From NCBI GenBank assembly GCA_021613375.1, contig CM038716.1, positions 16,748,024-16,812,023 on the forward strand: DNA of 64,000 bases, given 5' to 3'. Positions 47,225 through 59,380 of the stretch are shown in pieces. Below the pieces are notes generated by a model that was not told the origin of the DNA, did no database searches, and was given only the letters and a program-made list of their open reading frames with translations. This stretch comes from Megaleporinus macrocephalus. Its lineage: Eukaryota > Chordata > Actinopteri > Characiformes > Anostomidae. Position 1 is the stretch's first letter; every line of letters starts with the position of its first letter. The position numbers were made by a program, and so were the translations under genes.

Positions 47225-48712
47225 GTTTGCATCAGGCCAAGGTCTGGACCATCATAGATTTTAATTTGTGTTATGATTCAGTGCTATATCCTGTTTACTG
47301 AAGTAGCCTAGTACCAGCATCTTATACCATCAGCAACTGAAAGACAAACACATCACACATACCATTCAGTAAATCTCAACTATATTTATTGTTTTAATGC
47401 TGAAGTGAATTAATTATGTATAAAACTTCAAATAAGTTATGTTTTCTCACTGCAAGTAAAAACAAGGGCTACATAAAAAAATGCATCTTAAAGTGTTTCT
47501 TTATAGAATGAATAAGCCTTTCTCTGACTCACTTTATTCTCTGACTCGCTTTATTCTCTGACTCACTTTATTCTCTGACTCGCTTTATTCTCTGACTCGC
47601 TTTATTCTCTGACTCACTTTATTCTCTGACTCACTTTATTCTCTGACTCACTTTATTCTCTGACTCGCTTTATTCTCTGACTCACTTTATTCTCTGACTC
47701 ACTTTATTCTCTGACTCGCTTTATTCTCTGACTCACTTTATTCTCTGACTCACTTTATTCTCTGACTCGCTTTATTCTCTGACTCGCTTTATTCTCTGAC
47801 TCGCTTTATTCTCTGACTCGCTTTATTCTCTGACTCGCTTTATTCTCTGACTCGCTTTATTCTCCGACTCGCTTTATTCTCTGACTCACTTTATTCTCTG
47901 ACTCACTTTATTCTCTGACTCACTTTATTCTCTGACTCGCTTTATTCTCTGACTTGCTTTATTCTCTGACTCGCTTTATTCTCTGACTTGCTTTATTCTC
48001 TGACTCGCTTTATTCTCTGACTCACTTTATTCTCTGACTCACTTTATTCTCTGACTCACTTTGTTCTCCGACTCACTTTATTCTCTGACTCGCTTTATTC
48101 TCAGACTCGCTTTATTCTCTGACTTGCTTTATTCTCTGACTCGCTTTATTCTCTAACTCACTTTATTCTCTGACTCGCTTTATTCTCTGACTCGCTTTAT
48201 TTTCTGACTTCCTTTATTCTCTGACTCCCTTTATTCTCCAACTCACTTTATTCTCTGACTTCCTTTATTCTCTGACTTCCTTTATTCTCTGACTGGCTTT
48301 ATTCTCCAACTCACTTTATTCTCTGACTTCCTTTATTCTCTGACTCACTTTATCATCTGACTCGCTTTATTCTCTGACTTGCTTTATTCTCCGACTCACT
48401 TTATTCTCTGACTCACTTCATTCTCCAACTGCTGCTTCTCACGTCTTACTTCGCCTGTGTGAGTGCTGTACTCCAGAATCTGCAAAGATCTGATTGGCTG
48501 AGGAGCGCCTTTGGTGATCTTACAGCGCACAAAATTGGTCTGTGAGTTTACTGCACCACAAAGCCCGTATACCATAGAGACAAGAAGAGTTTCGCCGCTT
48601 AAAATATAAGCTGTCAAAATCAAGTAGTTCTCAGTAGTTTATCTGTTTGGGTCCGTGTTGGACAACGTCTGTGTCCTGACCCGGACAGTGGTCCGCCTAT
48701 TAGTGACTTCTG
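47225..48712. mobile_element. hAT non-autonomous element, family A copy 3, enlarged by a minisatellite
   Basis: The left part (GGCCAAGGTCTGGACC, ATCCTGTTTACTGAAGTAGC, AACAAGGGCTACATAAAAA) and right part (TGATTGGCTGAGGAGCGCC, GTCCGCCTATTAGTGACTTCTG) align with copies 1 and 2. Between them lies the 17-bp array 47518-48430. The outer left terminus is lost or rearranged and no TSD is visible (right flank TACTACAA has no partner). The minus frame 48396-48623 matches that of copy 1 (YGLCGAVNSQTN against YGFCGAVNSQTN). Confidence 0.88.
47518..48430. repeat. 17-bp minisatellite, about 53 copies
   Basis: Unit TTTATTCTCTGACTCGC with the variable end CTCGC / CTCAC / CTTGC / CTTCC / CTCCC and occasional TCTCC or TCTCA changes. 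About 910 bp. It lies entirely inside hAT family-A copy 3. The same unit occurs once in copy 1 (about 24662) and, truncated, in copy 2 (about 42324). Confidence 0.97.
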
Positions 48713-49686
48713 TACTACAATATGCTAAATACAGTAAACAGTCCTGCGCTCACCAGATACTTTGCACCAAACAGCCTACTCATATGAATGTAGTTAGCTA
48801 TACTTACTACTAATTTTGGCCTTTCCACAGATTATTGACAGCAATTAAACATAGGAGCGTTATCTTGCAGGAAACATGCATGTAGCTATATTTCTGTTTT
48901 GTCCTTATAGTTCAGAGAACCCAGTCTATGCTTTGTTTTATTTGAGTATCTGCCTTAATTTTTTATTATTTGGTCTAAAAAATTACACCCTCAGAGTTCA
49001 ATTGAATACCACACCACCATGTTGAAGTGACATAACGGAATTGTAACTTCCCACTGGGCTCGGAGAGCGGCTAAAGTGCATTTTTCCTACTAAAGAGCCG
49101 GAAACATCCCTCTTCCAACTTAGTCACGAGTGCAGCCCCAGTGGTTGTTAAAAGCAAAATCCAAAAAGCTTGGTTAAGCTCTGTCCCGCAGCGCAAATAA
49201 CCTCTGTGGAGTTGCCCGTGTTTACATTCAGAGGGCAGGCCAGGCGCCCAGACATGAAGACTATCATGAATAAAAACAGCATGCAGTCGCTCTAGCTGAT
49301 AATACTGGCTTAACAAAAAACGTCTGTATATTAAACAGCACAAAACATCATCCCTATTCAGAATCACCGTCAGTGTGCTGGCTTCTTACAACACGTAACA
49401 GAAACAAGTTCACAAACTGGGCTTCTGGCAGAGCAGCCTGATTAAAAGGTGGCTGTTTCTCGGAGGGAATGAAAGTGCTTTAGTGAGCGACGATGCCATA
49501 ACAAAGGTCCAAAGAGAAGACATGGCTGCTTAGTATTCCATCTGTGTCATTTTTTATTCATTTACAAATTACATTTCCTTCAAATTATAATGGGCAGATG
49601 CACTCTGTAAGCAAGCTCACATTGTGCTTAAAATAGACAATGAATTCATATCTGTCCAAAGTGCAGAATGAAATGGTCTTTGCATG

Positions 49687-49749
49687 AATCTAAGAGAGGA
49701 ATAGAAAGAGAGAGAGAGAAAGAGAGAGGGAGAGAGAAAGAGAGAGAGC

Positions 49750-49782
<33 letters not shown>

Positions 49783-49790
49783 GGAGAGAC
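49687..49790. repeat. (GA)n microsatellite
   Basis: About 100 bp of GAGA with AAAG and GGGAG interruptions. It produces Glu/Arg (plus) and Ser/Leu (minus) repeat frames that are not genes. Confidence 0.95.
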
Positions 49791-50844
49791 TGGCGACGCA
49801 GAGGGACATTGCCCCTTTTCACTTGGCCAAACCCAAGACATCACACAGTGTAGATCCGCTGAATCTGCAACTCCAAAGACACTCTAATGATGACAACAAC
49901 AAAGCTCCTATTGATCTCAGAGGAAAAGAGCCTCTAAGGAGTGAGTAAGGTTGTCAGAACTTTCTGCTTCGCTCCTGTTTCGCCCCTGACTCAGACCTTC
50001 TCTTTATGCTGAGGCAGAGCAGCAGTTATCTCAGTTGTTCCTGACCTACTTAATGGACACAGCGACCATTTGCTCTGTGGGACACTGATAAGTGCATCTG
50101 ACCGGACTTCCTGCCTTACAGAGTCACAAATGTCAACTGCCATTTCATCAACCCAACACACATCAGCACCTTAATTAATGAGTCTGTGTTACGTGTTCCT
50201 CAGACCTCAGATCTGTGCAGTTTTGCCCACAGAAAAATGCAGAGCAACACACACACACACAGTGTGCTCTATTCTTATCGTACCCTCAGCAGTAGAATCC
50301 TCCACTTGGCCAATTGCCACTTTAATCAGAGCTATTTCTGCATTCACTAATGAGTGTCTCCAAGTAAGACCAGTGCCCTCCAGCAGACACCACAGGCAGC
50401 TCGCTCTGTGGCCTTCAGCGCAAAACGAGAAACACAGTCTTCCAGCTTGTCAGCCTTCAAAGAGAGCACGAGCAAAAACATGCTTATCTCCACACAGCAT
50501 GCACCACAAAGCCCCGGAAGACCTCAAAAGAAGACTCTAAAAGCCTGCGGTGATATCCTAATGACCTCCATTTTCCTGAACAACAAGTAGGAAATTGATG
50601 GATGTCTTCTTGTTTCAGGCAGCTGCTGTAGTCAGCAGGGCTGCCATTGGCAAATCATCCTTTTTGTAAGAAAACTTCACACTTCCCATTTTTCAGTTCA
50701 TATCTACATATATCCACACAGTGTACTGCAGTTTATCCCCACACAGTCTGTGCTTTGTTTTCTTCAGTAAATGAAGAGAGTTTCAGGTTAGACTGCTTTT
50801 GCGAATAAGGCACAATGTGTCAATCAGAACAGAGATCATTTACA

Positions 50845-51010
50845 TACATAACATGGCCAGAAATATATGTGGAAACCTGACTATCACACTTGAGTTTGTC
50901 GAATTTCCCATTGTTGTCGGACAGCCCAAAAATGGGTATTACTATGTAGTGTCCTAGTGTTCTTTGGGAGGATTTAGAATAATTAGCCATCTAATCTTTA
51001 GCTTTTTTCA
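50845..51010 (+). mobile_element. fragment of a common Tc1-like teleost repeat
   Basis: ACATGGCCAGAAATATATGTGG, AAACCTGACTATCACAC, TTTCCCATTG, GGACAGCCCAAAAATGGG, GGGAGGATTTAGAATAATTAG resemble the left part of an abundant fish DNA repeat ('ATGGCCAAAAGTATGTGGACACCTGACCATCACAC'). Only one side is recognisable. Confidence 0.5.
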
Positions 51011-52689
51011 CAAATGGTGTAAAAAAAAAAAGATTTTCTGGTATTTCATTCAATCCATTCTTCCATCTACAAGAAAATGACCACACAAGCCCAAAGTATG
51101 ACTGATCGATCCCCCTGTGCTACACAGCTGGTGTTCTTTTCATGAAATTCTGCAACCCACCCTTTTTTCCAGACACACCTTTATTCATTGCAAACAAATG
51201 TTAATTAAGCTTATCAAAGTCTAAGAACTTATTTGAGAGCTAAAATCTCTTTGGGCGCCAAAACCTTGGCATAGTGCTCTTTACTTTATCGCTCTAAAAT
51301 TGTACAAAAACAAAAGGATTACATCAATCATTTCTAAAATATTGAAAAGAATGTTTACCCATGTACTTTTCTGGACATGTGTTTTCTCCCCACAGAACTA
51401 TTACCAGTGAGATTAACAGTTTGACCAGGGGTGCCCAAACATTTGCATATCACTATAATAATAAAGTTTAGAAGCACGTGTGTGTTATGCTTGGATTCAG
51501 AGGTTTTTTCAGCCACTTATCATGCCTCCATAAACTCATTGTTTGTCCTGCGTATCTCCGACCTCAAAGATAACGCCGGCCATTATATTCTGCAGCCACT
51601 GGAGAACCATATTTGTCTGTGAACTGAGTTTTTCTGATAATGGATAGGATGAGAGGCATGATAAGAGGTATAAGCAAGTTTTGTTACTGCTCGTTTGTGC
51701 TCCACACACTATGTGTGTTTTCTATTTTGAATCTTGTGGTTTGTACTAGAACAATAGTGTAATCCTACTGACTGACAGTGAATGCTGAACACATATAGCT
51801 GGAGGTTAATGTATCAGACAGCAGTGTAGTGAAATAGTGAAGGTCAGCATTACTGAGTGTACCCATAGGACCCATAGGTCACAATGATGAGGCAGAAAAG
51901 CAGTGCTGTTTTCTTGCCATAGGACTGATGCGGACACTTGGATTGAGGTTGTGGCTGGCTGGTGGTCAGAGATGCAGAGCCAGGGAATTTCTCTAGCTAA
52001 GCTTTTGGACCTCATGGCTTCCATTCCCCCCTTAGGGCCAGGATAATGTCATAGTGTGGGCATCTCCAACCAGGCCTGGGTGGAGCTCCAACTTGGCCAT
52101 ACTGACAAGAGAATTTAAACCACTGTCACCATAATGAAGTCAAACCCACAGGCAGTTTACCGGATTTGCTTGACTACTGTACACTTTAAACCTTGTTTTA
52201 CAGGTTTATACAGTGGCAGAATTCTATACAGCATCAGACATTTTCAGATTTCTGGGAAAACATCACAGTACAGGCAGATTATACTGTATCAAAATCTTAT
52301 TGTACAGTTACAGTAATATTTTGTAATAATACTGTAATAATACATCAAATCATACAATATTATCAGTTTAACTACAAGACCAGGTGCTAAAAGTACTTTT
52401 CTGAGGCAGGAAATGTTCATCTTCATCACTGCTAATTCATTTAGCAATTTTAGTTTTCCATTTTTTAGATGATAAGAAGCTACCTGAACCTGTGAACCAA
52501 GTGTAACAAGTGTATGTTAATGTAGTTAACGGTAAAGTAAGTTAACATTGGAAGACATCAGAGGTCATTTACATACAATCAGGTATATATGTATCAGGAC
52601 ACTGACTTTTTGTAATTTTGCCTCTGTTCACCACCACAACTGAATCAAGAGGTGTAGACCTTCAACTTTAATTCAAAGGGAGGCCATTA

Positions 52690-55600
52690 TTGCAGCCATA
52701 ACATAACATAACAACATAACATAACACAACACAACACAACACAACACAACACAACACAACACAACATAACATAACAACATAACATACCATAACATAACAT
52801 AACATAACATAACATAACACAACATAACATAACATAACATAACATAACAACATACAACATAACATAACAACATAACATAACACAACACAACACAACATAA
52901 CATAACAAAACATAATATAACATAACATAACATAACATAACATAACATAACATAACAACATACAACATAACATAACATAACATAACACAACATAAAATAG
53001 CAACATAACATAACATAACATAGCAACATACAACATAACATAACAACATAACATAACATAACATAACAACATAACATAACATAACATAACATAAAATAGC
53101 AACATAACATAACATAACATAGCAACATACAACATAACATAACAACATAACATAACATAACATAACATAACATAACAACATAACATAACATAACAACATA
53201 ACAACATACAACATAACATAACAACAACATAACATAACAACATACAACATACAACATAACATAACATAACAACATAACAACATAACATAACATAACAACA
53301 CAACATAACACAACACAACACAACACAACATAACATAACAACATAACACAACACAACACAACACAACATAACATAACAACATACAACATAACATAACAAC
53401 ACAACACAACATAACAACATACAACATAACATAACAACATAACACAACACAACATAACATAACATAACATAACATAACATAACAACATAACATAACAACA
53501 TAACACAACATAACATAACATAACATAACCACATAACACAACACAACACAACACAACACAACACAACACAACACAACATAACATAACAACATAACATACC
53601 ATAACATAATATAACATAACACAACATAACATAACATAACATAACATAACAACATACAACATACAACATAACATAACAACATAACATAACACAACACAAC
53701 ACAACACAACATAACATAACAAAACATAATATAACATAACATAACATAACATAACATAACAACATACAACATAACATGACATAACATAACATAACACAAC
53801 ATAAAATAGCAACATAACATAACATAACATAGCAACATACAACATAACATAACAACATAACATAACATAACATAACATAACATAACAACATAACATAACA
53901 TAACATAACATAAAATAGCAACATAACATAACATAACATAGCAACATACAACATAACATAACAACATAACATAACATAACATAACATAACATAACATAAC
54001 AACATAACATAACATAACAACATAACAACATACAACATAACATAACAACAACATAACATAACATAACAACATACAACATACAACATAACATAACATAACA
54101 TAACATAACAACATAACAACATAACATAACATAACAACACAACATAACACAACACAACACAACACAACACAACATAACAACATAACACAACACAACACAA
54201 CATAACATAACAACATACAACATAACATAACAACACAACACAACATAACAACATAACAACATACAACATAACATAACAACATAACACAACACAACACAAC
54301 ATAACATAACATAACATAACATAACATAACATAACAACATAACATAACAACATAACATAACAACATAACACAACATAACATAACATAACATAACCACATA
54401 ACACAACACAACACAACATAACATAACAACATAACATAACAACATAACACAACATAACATAACAACATAACATAACAACATAACACAACATAACATAACA
54501 TAACAACATAACACAACACAACACAACACAACACAACACAACATAACAACATACAACATAACATAACATAACACAACACAACACAACATAACAACATACA
54601 ACATAACATAACAACATAACACAACATAACATAACATAACATAACATAACACAACACAGCACAGCACAACACAACATAACATAACAACATACAACATAAC
54701 ACAACACAACATAACACAACATAACATAACATAACATAACATAACATAACACAACATAACATAACAACATAACATAACATAACCACATAACACAACACAA
54801 CACAACATAACACAACATACAACATAACAACACAACACAACACAACATAACAACACAACACAACACAACACAACATAACACAACACAACACAACACAACA
54901 CAACATAACAACATACAACATAACATACAACATAACATAACATAACATAACGCAACATAACATAACATAACATAACATAACAACATAACACAACACAACA
55001 CAACACAACACAACATAACATAACAACATACAACATAACACAACATAACATAACATAACATAACATAACATAACATAACATAACATAACATAACATAACA
55101 ACATAGAACATAACATAACATAACTTAACATAACATAACAACATATAACATAACATAACATACAACATAAGATAACAAAACATAACATAACAACATAACA
55201 ACATATAACATAACATAACATAGCAACATAACAACATACAACATAACATAACAACATAACATAACACAACACAACACAACACAACACAACACAACACAAC
55301 ATAACAACATAACATAACACAACACAACATAACATAACATAACAACATAACATAAGAACATAACATAACAACACAACATAACATAACATAACATAACATG
55401 ACAACATAACATAAGAACATAACATAACATAACATGACAACATAACATAACATGACAACATAACATAAGAACATAACATAACATGACAACATAACATGAC
55501 AACATAACATAGTATAACATAACATAACATAACAACGTACAACATAACATAACATAACAACATAACATAACATAACATAACATAACATAACATAACATAA

Positions 55601-55722
55601 CATAACATAACAACATAACATAACAACACAACACAACACAACACAACACAACACAACATAACATAACATGACAACATAACTTAACATAACATAACATGAC
55701 AACCTACCAACATAACATAACA
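52690..55722. repeat. pentanucleotide satellite (AACAT/AACAC)n, about 3.0 kb
   Basis: Tandem AACAT and AACAC units with AACAACAT octamers interspersed. The plus strand is almost free of G, the minus strand almost free of C outside the AACAC blocks' complement, and the array shows a second-order period: the landmark CATAAAATAGC recurs at 52994 / 53813 and 53093 / 53912, both 819 bp apart. Plus-strand frames are full of TAA; minus-strand frames (TGTTA/TGTTG) contain no stops, giving open frames of 817, 1048 and 996 codons in all three phases with Cys-Tyr-Val-Met-Leu repeats. These are not genes. Confidence 0.97.
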
Positions 55723-56004
55723 TTTCCAGTCTAATGGTGGCCCCCACTTTTGTCTCAGCACCTAATACATCAGTTGCATGTAAAATCAGTCTATGCATAC
55801 ATGCATAGAACCAGGTCACATCTAACCTGTGTAAAGCTAGTGAAACTGCTAATCAGTCAACTGCACAATTACTTATAAGCCTATTAAATGTCACTGTCCA
55901 AACCTTTATAGACTTTATTGACTGTATATTAGTATATTGTTTACTAAAGGTACCCTAAAGTTAAACATGAAAAACAGAGAGAAAATGAACATGGAGGAAC
56001 GAAC
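55723..56004. other. short unique stretch between two arrays
   Basis: AT-rich, no gene. It begins AATGGTGGCCCCCACTTTTGTC, which may be the other side of the repeat interrupted by the satellite at 52690. Confidence 0.4.
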
Positions 56005-56253
56005 CAGGGCTGGACGGGTAATCTGGCATTTTTAAGAGACCCACAATCTAGAGGGGGCGGCCCATTGGCCCATCTTCAATATAGACAGTGGACTGAACCA
56101 ATCAGGATATAGGACGAAAGCGGGCCCACCCTTTCTCTGCGTAGTCCGCTGTAACTCCCGCTAGTTTCAGTGTTGAGCGTGTGTGTTAGAGAGGCAACAT
56201 GGAGAAAGCGAAGTGACAGAAAGGGGTGCGGAGAAGTTTCAAGAGATTGCAAA

Positions 56254-59170
56254 GTGTCACTGTAGATAAAGTGTGTCACTGTAGATAAAGAGTGTCACTG
56301 TAGATGAAGAGTGTCACTGTAGATAAAGTGTGTCACTGTAGATAAAGAGTGTCACTGTAGATGAAGAGTGTCATTGTAGATGAACAGTGTCACTGTAGAT
56401 AGAGTGTCATTGTAAATAAAGAGTGTCACTGTAGGTGAAGAGTCTCGTTGTAGATGAACAGTGTCACTGTAGATAAAGAGTGCCACTGTAGATAAAGAGT
56501 GTAACTGTAGATGAAGAGTGTCATTGTAGATGAAGAGTGTCACTGTGGATAAAGAGTGTCACTGTAGATGAAGAGTGTCACTGTAGATGAAGAGTGTCAC
56601 TGTAGATAAAGAGTGTCACTGTAGATGAAGTGTGTCATTGTAGATGAACAGTGTCACTGTAGATAAAGAGTGTCACTGTAGATAAAGAGTGTCACTGTAA
56701 ATGAAGAGTGTCATTGTAGATGAACAGTGTCACTGTAGATAAAGAGTGCCACTGTAGATAAAGAGTGTAACTGTAGATGAAGAGTGTCATTGTAGATGAA
56801 GAGTGTCACTGTGGATAAAGAGTGTCACTGTAGATGAAGAGTGTCACTGTAGATGAAGAGTGTCACTGTGGATAAAGAGTGTCACTGTAGATGAAGAGTG
56901 TCGCTGTAGATGAAGAGTGTCACTGTAGATAAAGAGTGTCACTGTAGATAAAGAGTGTCACTGTGGATGAACAGTGTCATTGTAGATGAAGTGTGTCACT
57001 GTAGATGAAGAGTGTCACTACAGATGAAGAGTGTCACTGTAGATGAAGAGTGTCACTGTAGATAAAGAGTGTCACTGTAGATGAACAGTGTCATTGTAGA
57101 TGAACAGTGTCACTGTAGATGAACAGTGTCATTGTAGATGAACAGTGTCACTGTAGATAAAGAGTGTCAATGTAAATAAAGAGTGTCACTGTAGGTGAAG
57201 AGTCTCGTTGTAGATGAACAGTGTCACTGTAGATAAAGAGTGTCACTGCAGATAAAGAGTCACTGTAGATGAAGAGTGTCATTGTAGATGAACAGTGTCA
57301 CTGTAGATAAAGAGTGCCACTGTAGATAAAGAGTGTAACTGTAGATGAAGAGTGTCATTGTAGATGAAGAGTGTCACTGTGGATAAAGAGTGTCACTGTA
57401 GATGAAGAGTGTCACTGTAGATAAAGAGTGTCACTGTAGATGAAGTGTGTCATTGTAGATGAACAGTGTCACTGTAGATAAAGAGTGTCACTGTAGATAA
57501 AGAGTGTAACTGTAGATGAAGAGTGTCATTGTAGATGAACAGTGTCACTGTGGATAAAGAGTGTCACTGTAGATGAAGAGTGTCACTGTAGATGAAGAGT
57601 GTCACTGTGGATAAAGAGTGTCACTGTAGATGAAGAGTGTCGCTGTAGATGAAGAGTGTCACTGTAGATAAAGAGTGTCACTGTAGATAAAGAGTGTCAC
57701 TGTAGATTAACAGTGTCATTGTAGATGAAGTGTGTCACTGTAGATGAAGAGTGTCACTACAGATGAAGAGTGTCACTGTAGATGAAGAGTGTCACTGTAG
57801 ATAAAGAGTGTCACTGTAGATGAACAGTGTCATTGTAGATGAACAGTGTCACTGTAGATGAACAGTGTCACTGTAGATGAACAGTGTCATTGTAGATGAA
57901 CAGTGTCACTGTAGATAAAGAGTGTCATTGTAAATAAAGAGTGTCACTGTAGGTGAAGAGTCTCGTTGTAGATGAACAGTGTCACTGTAGATAAAGAGTG
58001 TCACTGCAGATAAAGAGTCACTGTAGATGAAGAGTGTCATTGTAGATGAACAGTGTCACTGTAGATAAAGAGTGCCACTGTAGATAAAGAGTGTAACTGT
58101 AGATGAAGAGTGTCATTGTAGATGAAGAGTGTCACTGTGGATAAAGAGTGTCACTGTAGATGAAGAGTGTCACTGTAGATAAAGAGTGTCACTGTAGATG
58201 AAGTGTGTCATTGTAGATGAACAGTGTCACTGTAGATAAAGAGTGTCACTGTAGATAAAGAGTGTCACTGTAGATGAACAGTGGCATTGTAGATGAACAG
58301 TGTCACTGTAGATGAAGAGTGTCATTGTAGATGAAGTGTGTCACTGTAGATGAAGAGTGTCACTACAGATGAAGAGTGTCACTGTAGATGAAGAGTGTAA
58401 CTGTAGATGAAGAGTGTCATTGTAGATGAAGAGTGTCACTGTGGATAAAGAGTGTCACTGTAGATGAAGAGTGTCACTGTAGATGAAGAGTGTCACTGTA
58501 GATAAAGAGTGTCACTGTAGATAAAGAGTGTCACTGTAGATGAACAGTGTCATTGTAGATGAAGTGTGTCACTGTAGATGAAGAGTGTCACTGTAGATGA
58601 AGAGTGTCACTGTAGATAAAGAGTGTCACTGTAGATGAACAGTGTCACTGTAGATAAAGAGTGTCACTGTAGATGAACAGTGTCATTGTAGACAAACAGT
58701 GTCACTGTAGATGAAGAGTGTCACTGCAGATGAAGAGTGTCATTGTAGATTAAGAGTGTCATAGTAGATGAAGAGTGTCACTGTAGATGAAGAGTGTCAC
58801 TGCAGATGAAGAGTGTCACTGTAGATGAAGAGTGTCACTGTAGATGAAGTGTGTCACTGTAGATGAAGAGTGTCACTGTAGATAAAGAGTGTCACTGTAG
58901 ATGAAAAGTGTCACTGCAGATGAAGAGTGTCACTGTAGATGAAGAATGTCACTGTAGATAAAGAGTGTCACTGTAGATGAAAAGTGTCACTGCAGATGAA
59001 GAGTGTCACTGTAGATGAAGAGTGTCATTGTAGATTAAGAGTGTCATAGTAGATGAAGAGTGTCACTGTAGATGAAGAGTGTCACTGTAGATAAAGAGTG
59101 TCACTGTAGATGAAAAGTGTCACTGCAGATGAAGAGTGTCACTGTAGATGAAGAGTGTCACTGTAGATGC
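56254..59170. repeat. 19-bp minisatellite, about 153 copies
   Basis: Unit GTGTCACTGTAGATGAAGA with main alternates ATAAAGA, ATGAACA and CATTG for CACTG. It has higher-order structure: the rare variant GTAGGTGAAGAGTCTCGTTG occurs at 56431, 57191 and 57949, i.e. every 760 and 758 bp (40 units), and GTGTCACTACAG recurs near 57011, 57751 and 58361. The 19-bp period shifts frame at every unit, so the array cannot be coding over any distance. Located inside the hAT element 56005-60171. Confidence 0.97.
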
Positions 59171-59176
59171 TGTAGA

Positions 59177-59380
59177 TGTGCTAAGGTCACAGACTTGTTA
59201 TCTGCTGTAGCCTCCACGTCCTCTGTGACAGCAGAGCTCCAGCAACAGCAGGTTGTAGGTGAAGACAGCAGCAGCGTGCAGAGAGAGGAGCAGCCAGAGA
59301 CGCAGGCTTTTAACAGAGAACCCGAGGAACAGACTGAACAGGAGAGTGTAGTACGTAAGCAGGTAGTAATGTTAGGATAA
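59177..59380 (+). pseudogene. N-terminal piece of a hAT/ZMYM1-like transposon protein
   Basis: Open frame beginning CAKVTDLLSAVASTSS, then a Gln/Glu-rich acidic stretch and TAA at 59378. The pattern 'AKCAKVTDLF' plus a low-complexity acidic linker resembles, from memory, the N-terminus of hAT transposases with zinc-finger-MYM-like architecture found widely in fish. The upstream part (AEKFQEIAK, codons 56228-56254) is on the other side of the minisatellite; the ATG at 56199 is followed by an in-frame TGA at 56214 and a frame change. No catalytic domain follows. Confidence 0.5.

Larger units (their letters stand above)
48713..52689. other. intergenic, no supported gene
   Basis: Contains a (GA)n run (49687-49790), a Tc1-like fragment (50845-51010) and a terminus-like CAGGGGTGCCCAAACATTTG near 51427 with no partner. 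49900-50400 is less AT-rich and unique-looking, and could be conserved non-coding DNA. 52560-52680 resembles a Tc1-like fish repeat interrupted by the satellite that follows. Open frames up to 120 codons (50178-50540) show no domain. Confidence 0.5.

Noticed and set aside
47518..48430. CRISPR-like or telomere-like array
   Set aside because: 17-bp units without spacers; unit unlike TTAGGG; explained as a minisatellite in a transposon.
55125..55697. 190-codon minus-strand open frame
   Set aside because: Same satellite artefact.
52668..55819. Open frames of 817, 1048 and 996 codons on the minus strand
   Set aside because: They overlap in all three phases and consist only of Cys/Tyr/Val/Met/Leu repeats produced by a pentanucleotide satellite; no domain or unique sequence.
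56352..56543. 63-codon minus-strand frame with repeated FIYNDTL-type peptides
   Set aside because: Falls inside the 19-bp array, whose period shifts frame; no constraint expected.
56254..59170. CRISPR-like array
   Set aside because: 19-bp units are directly adjacent with no unique spacers, and the genome is a vertebrate.
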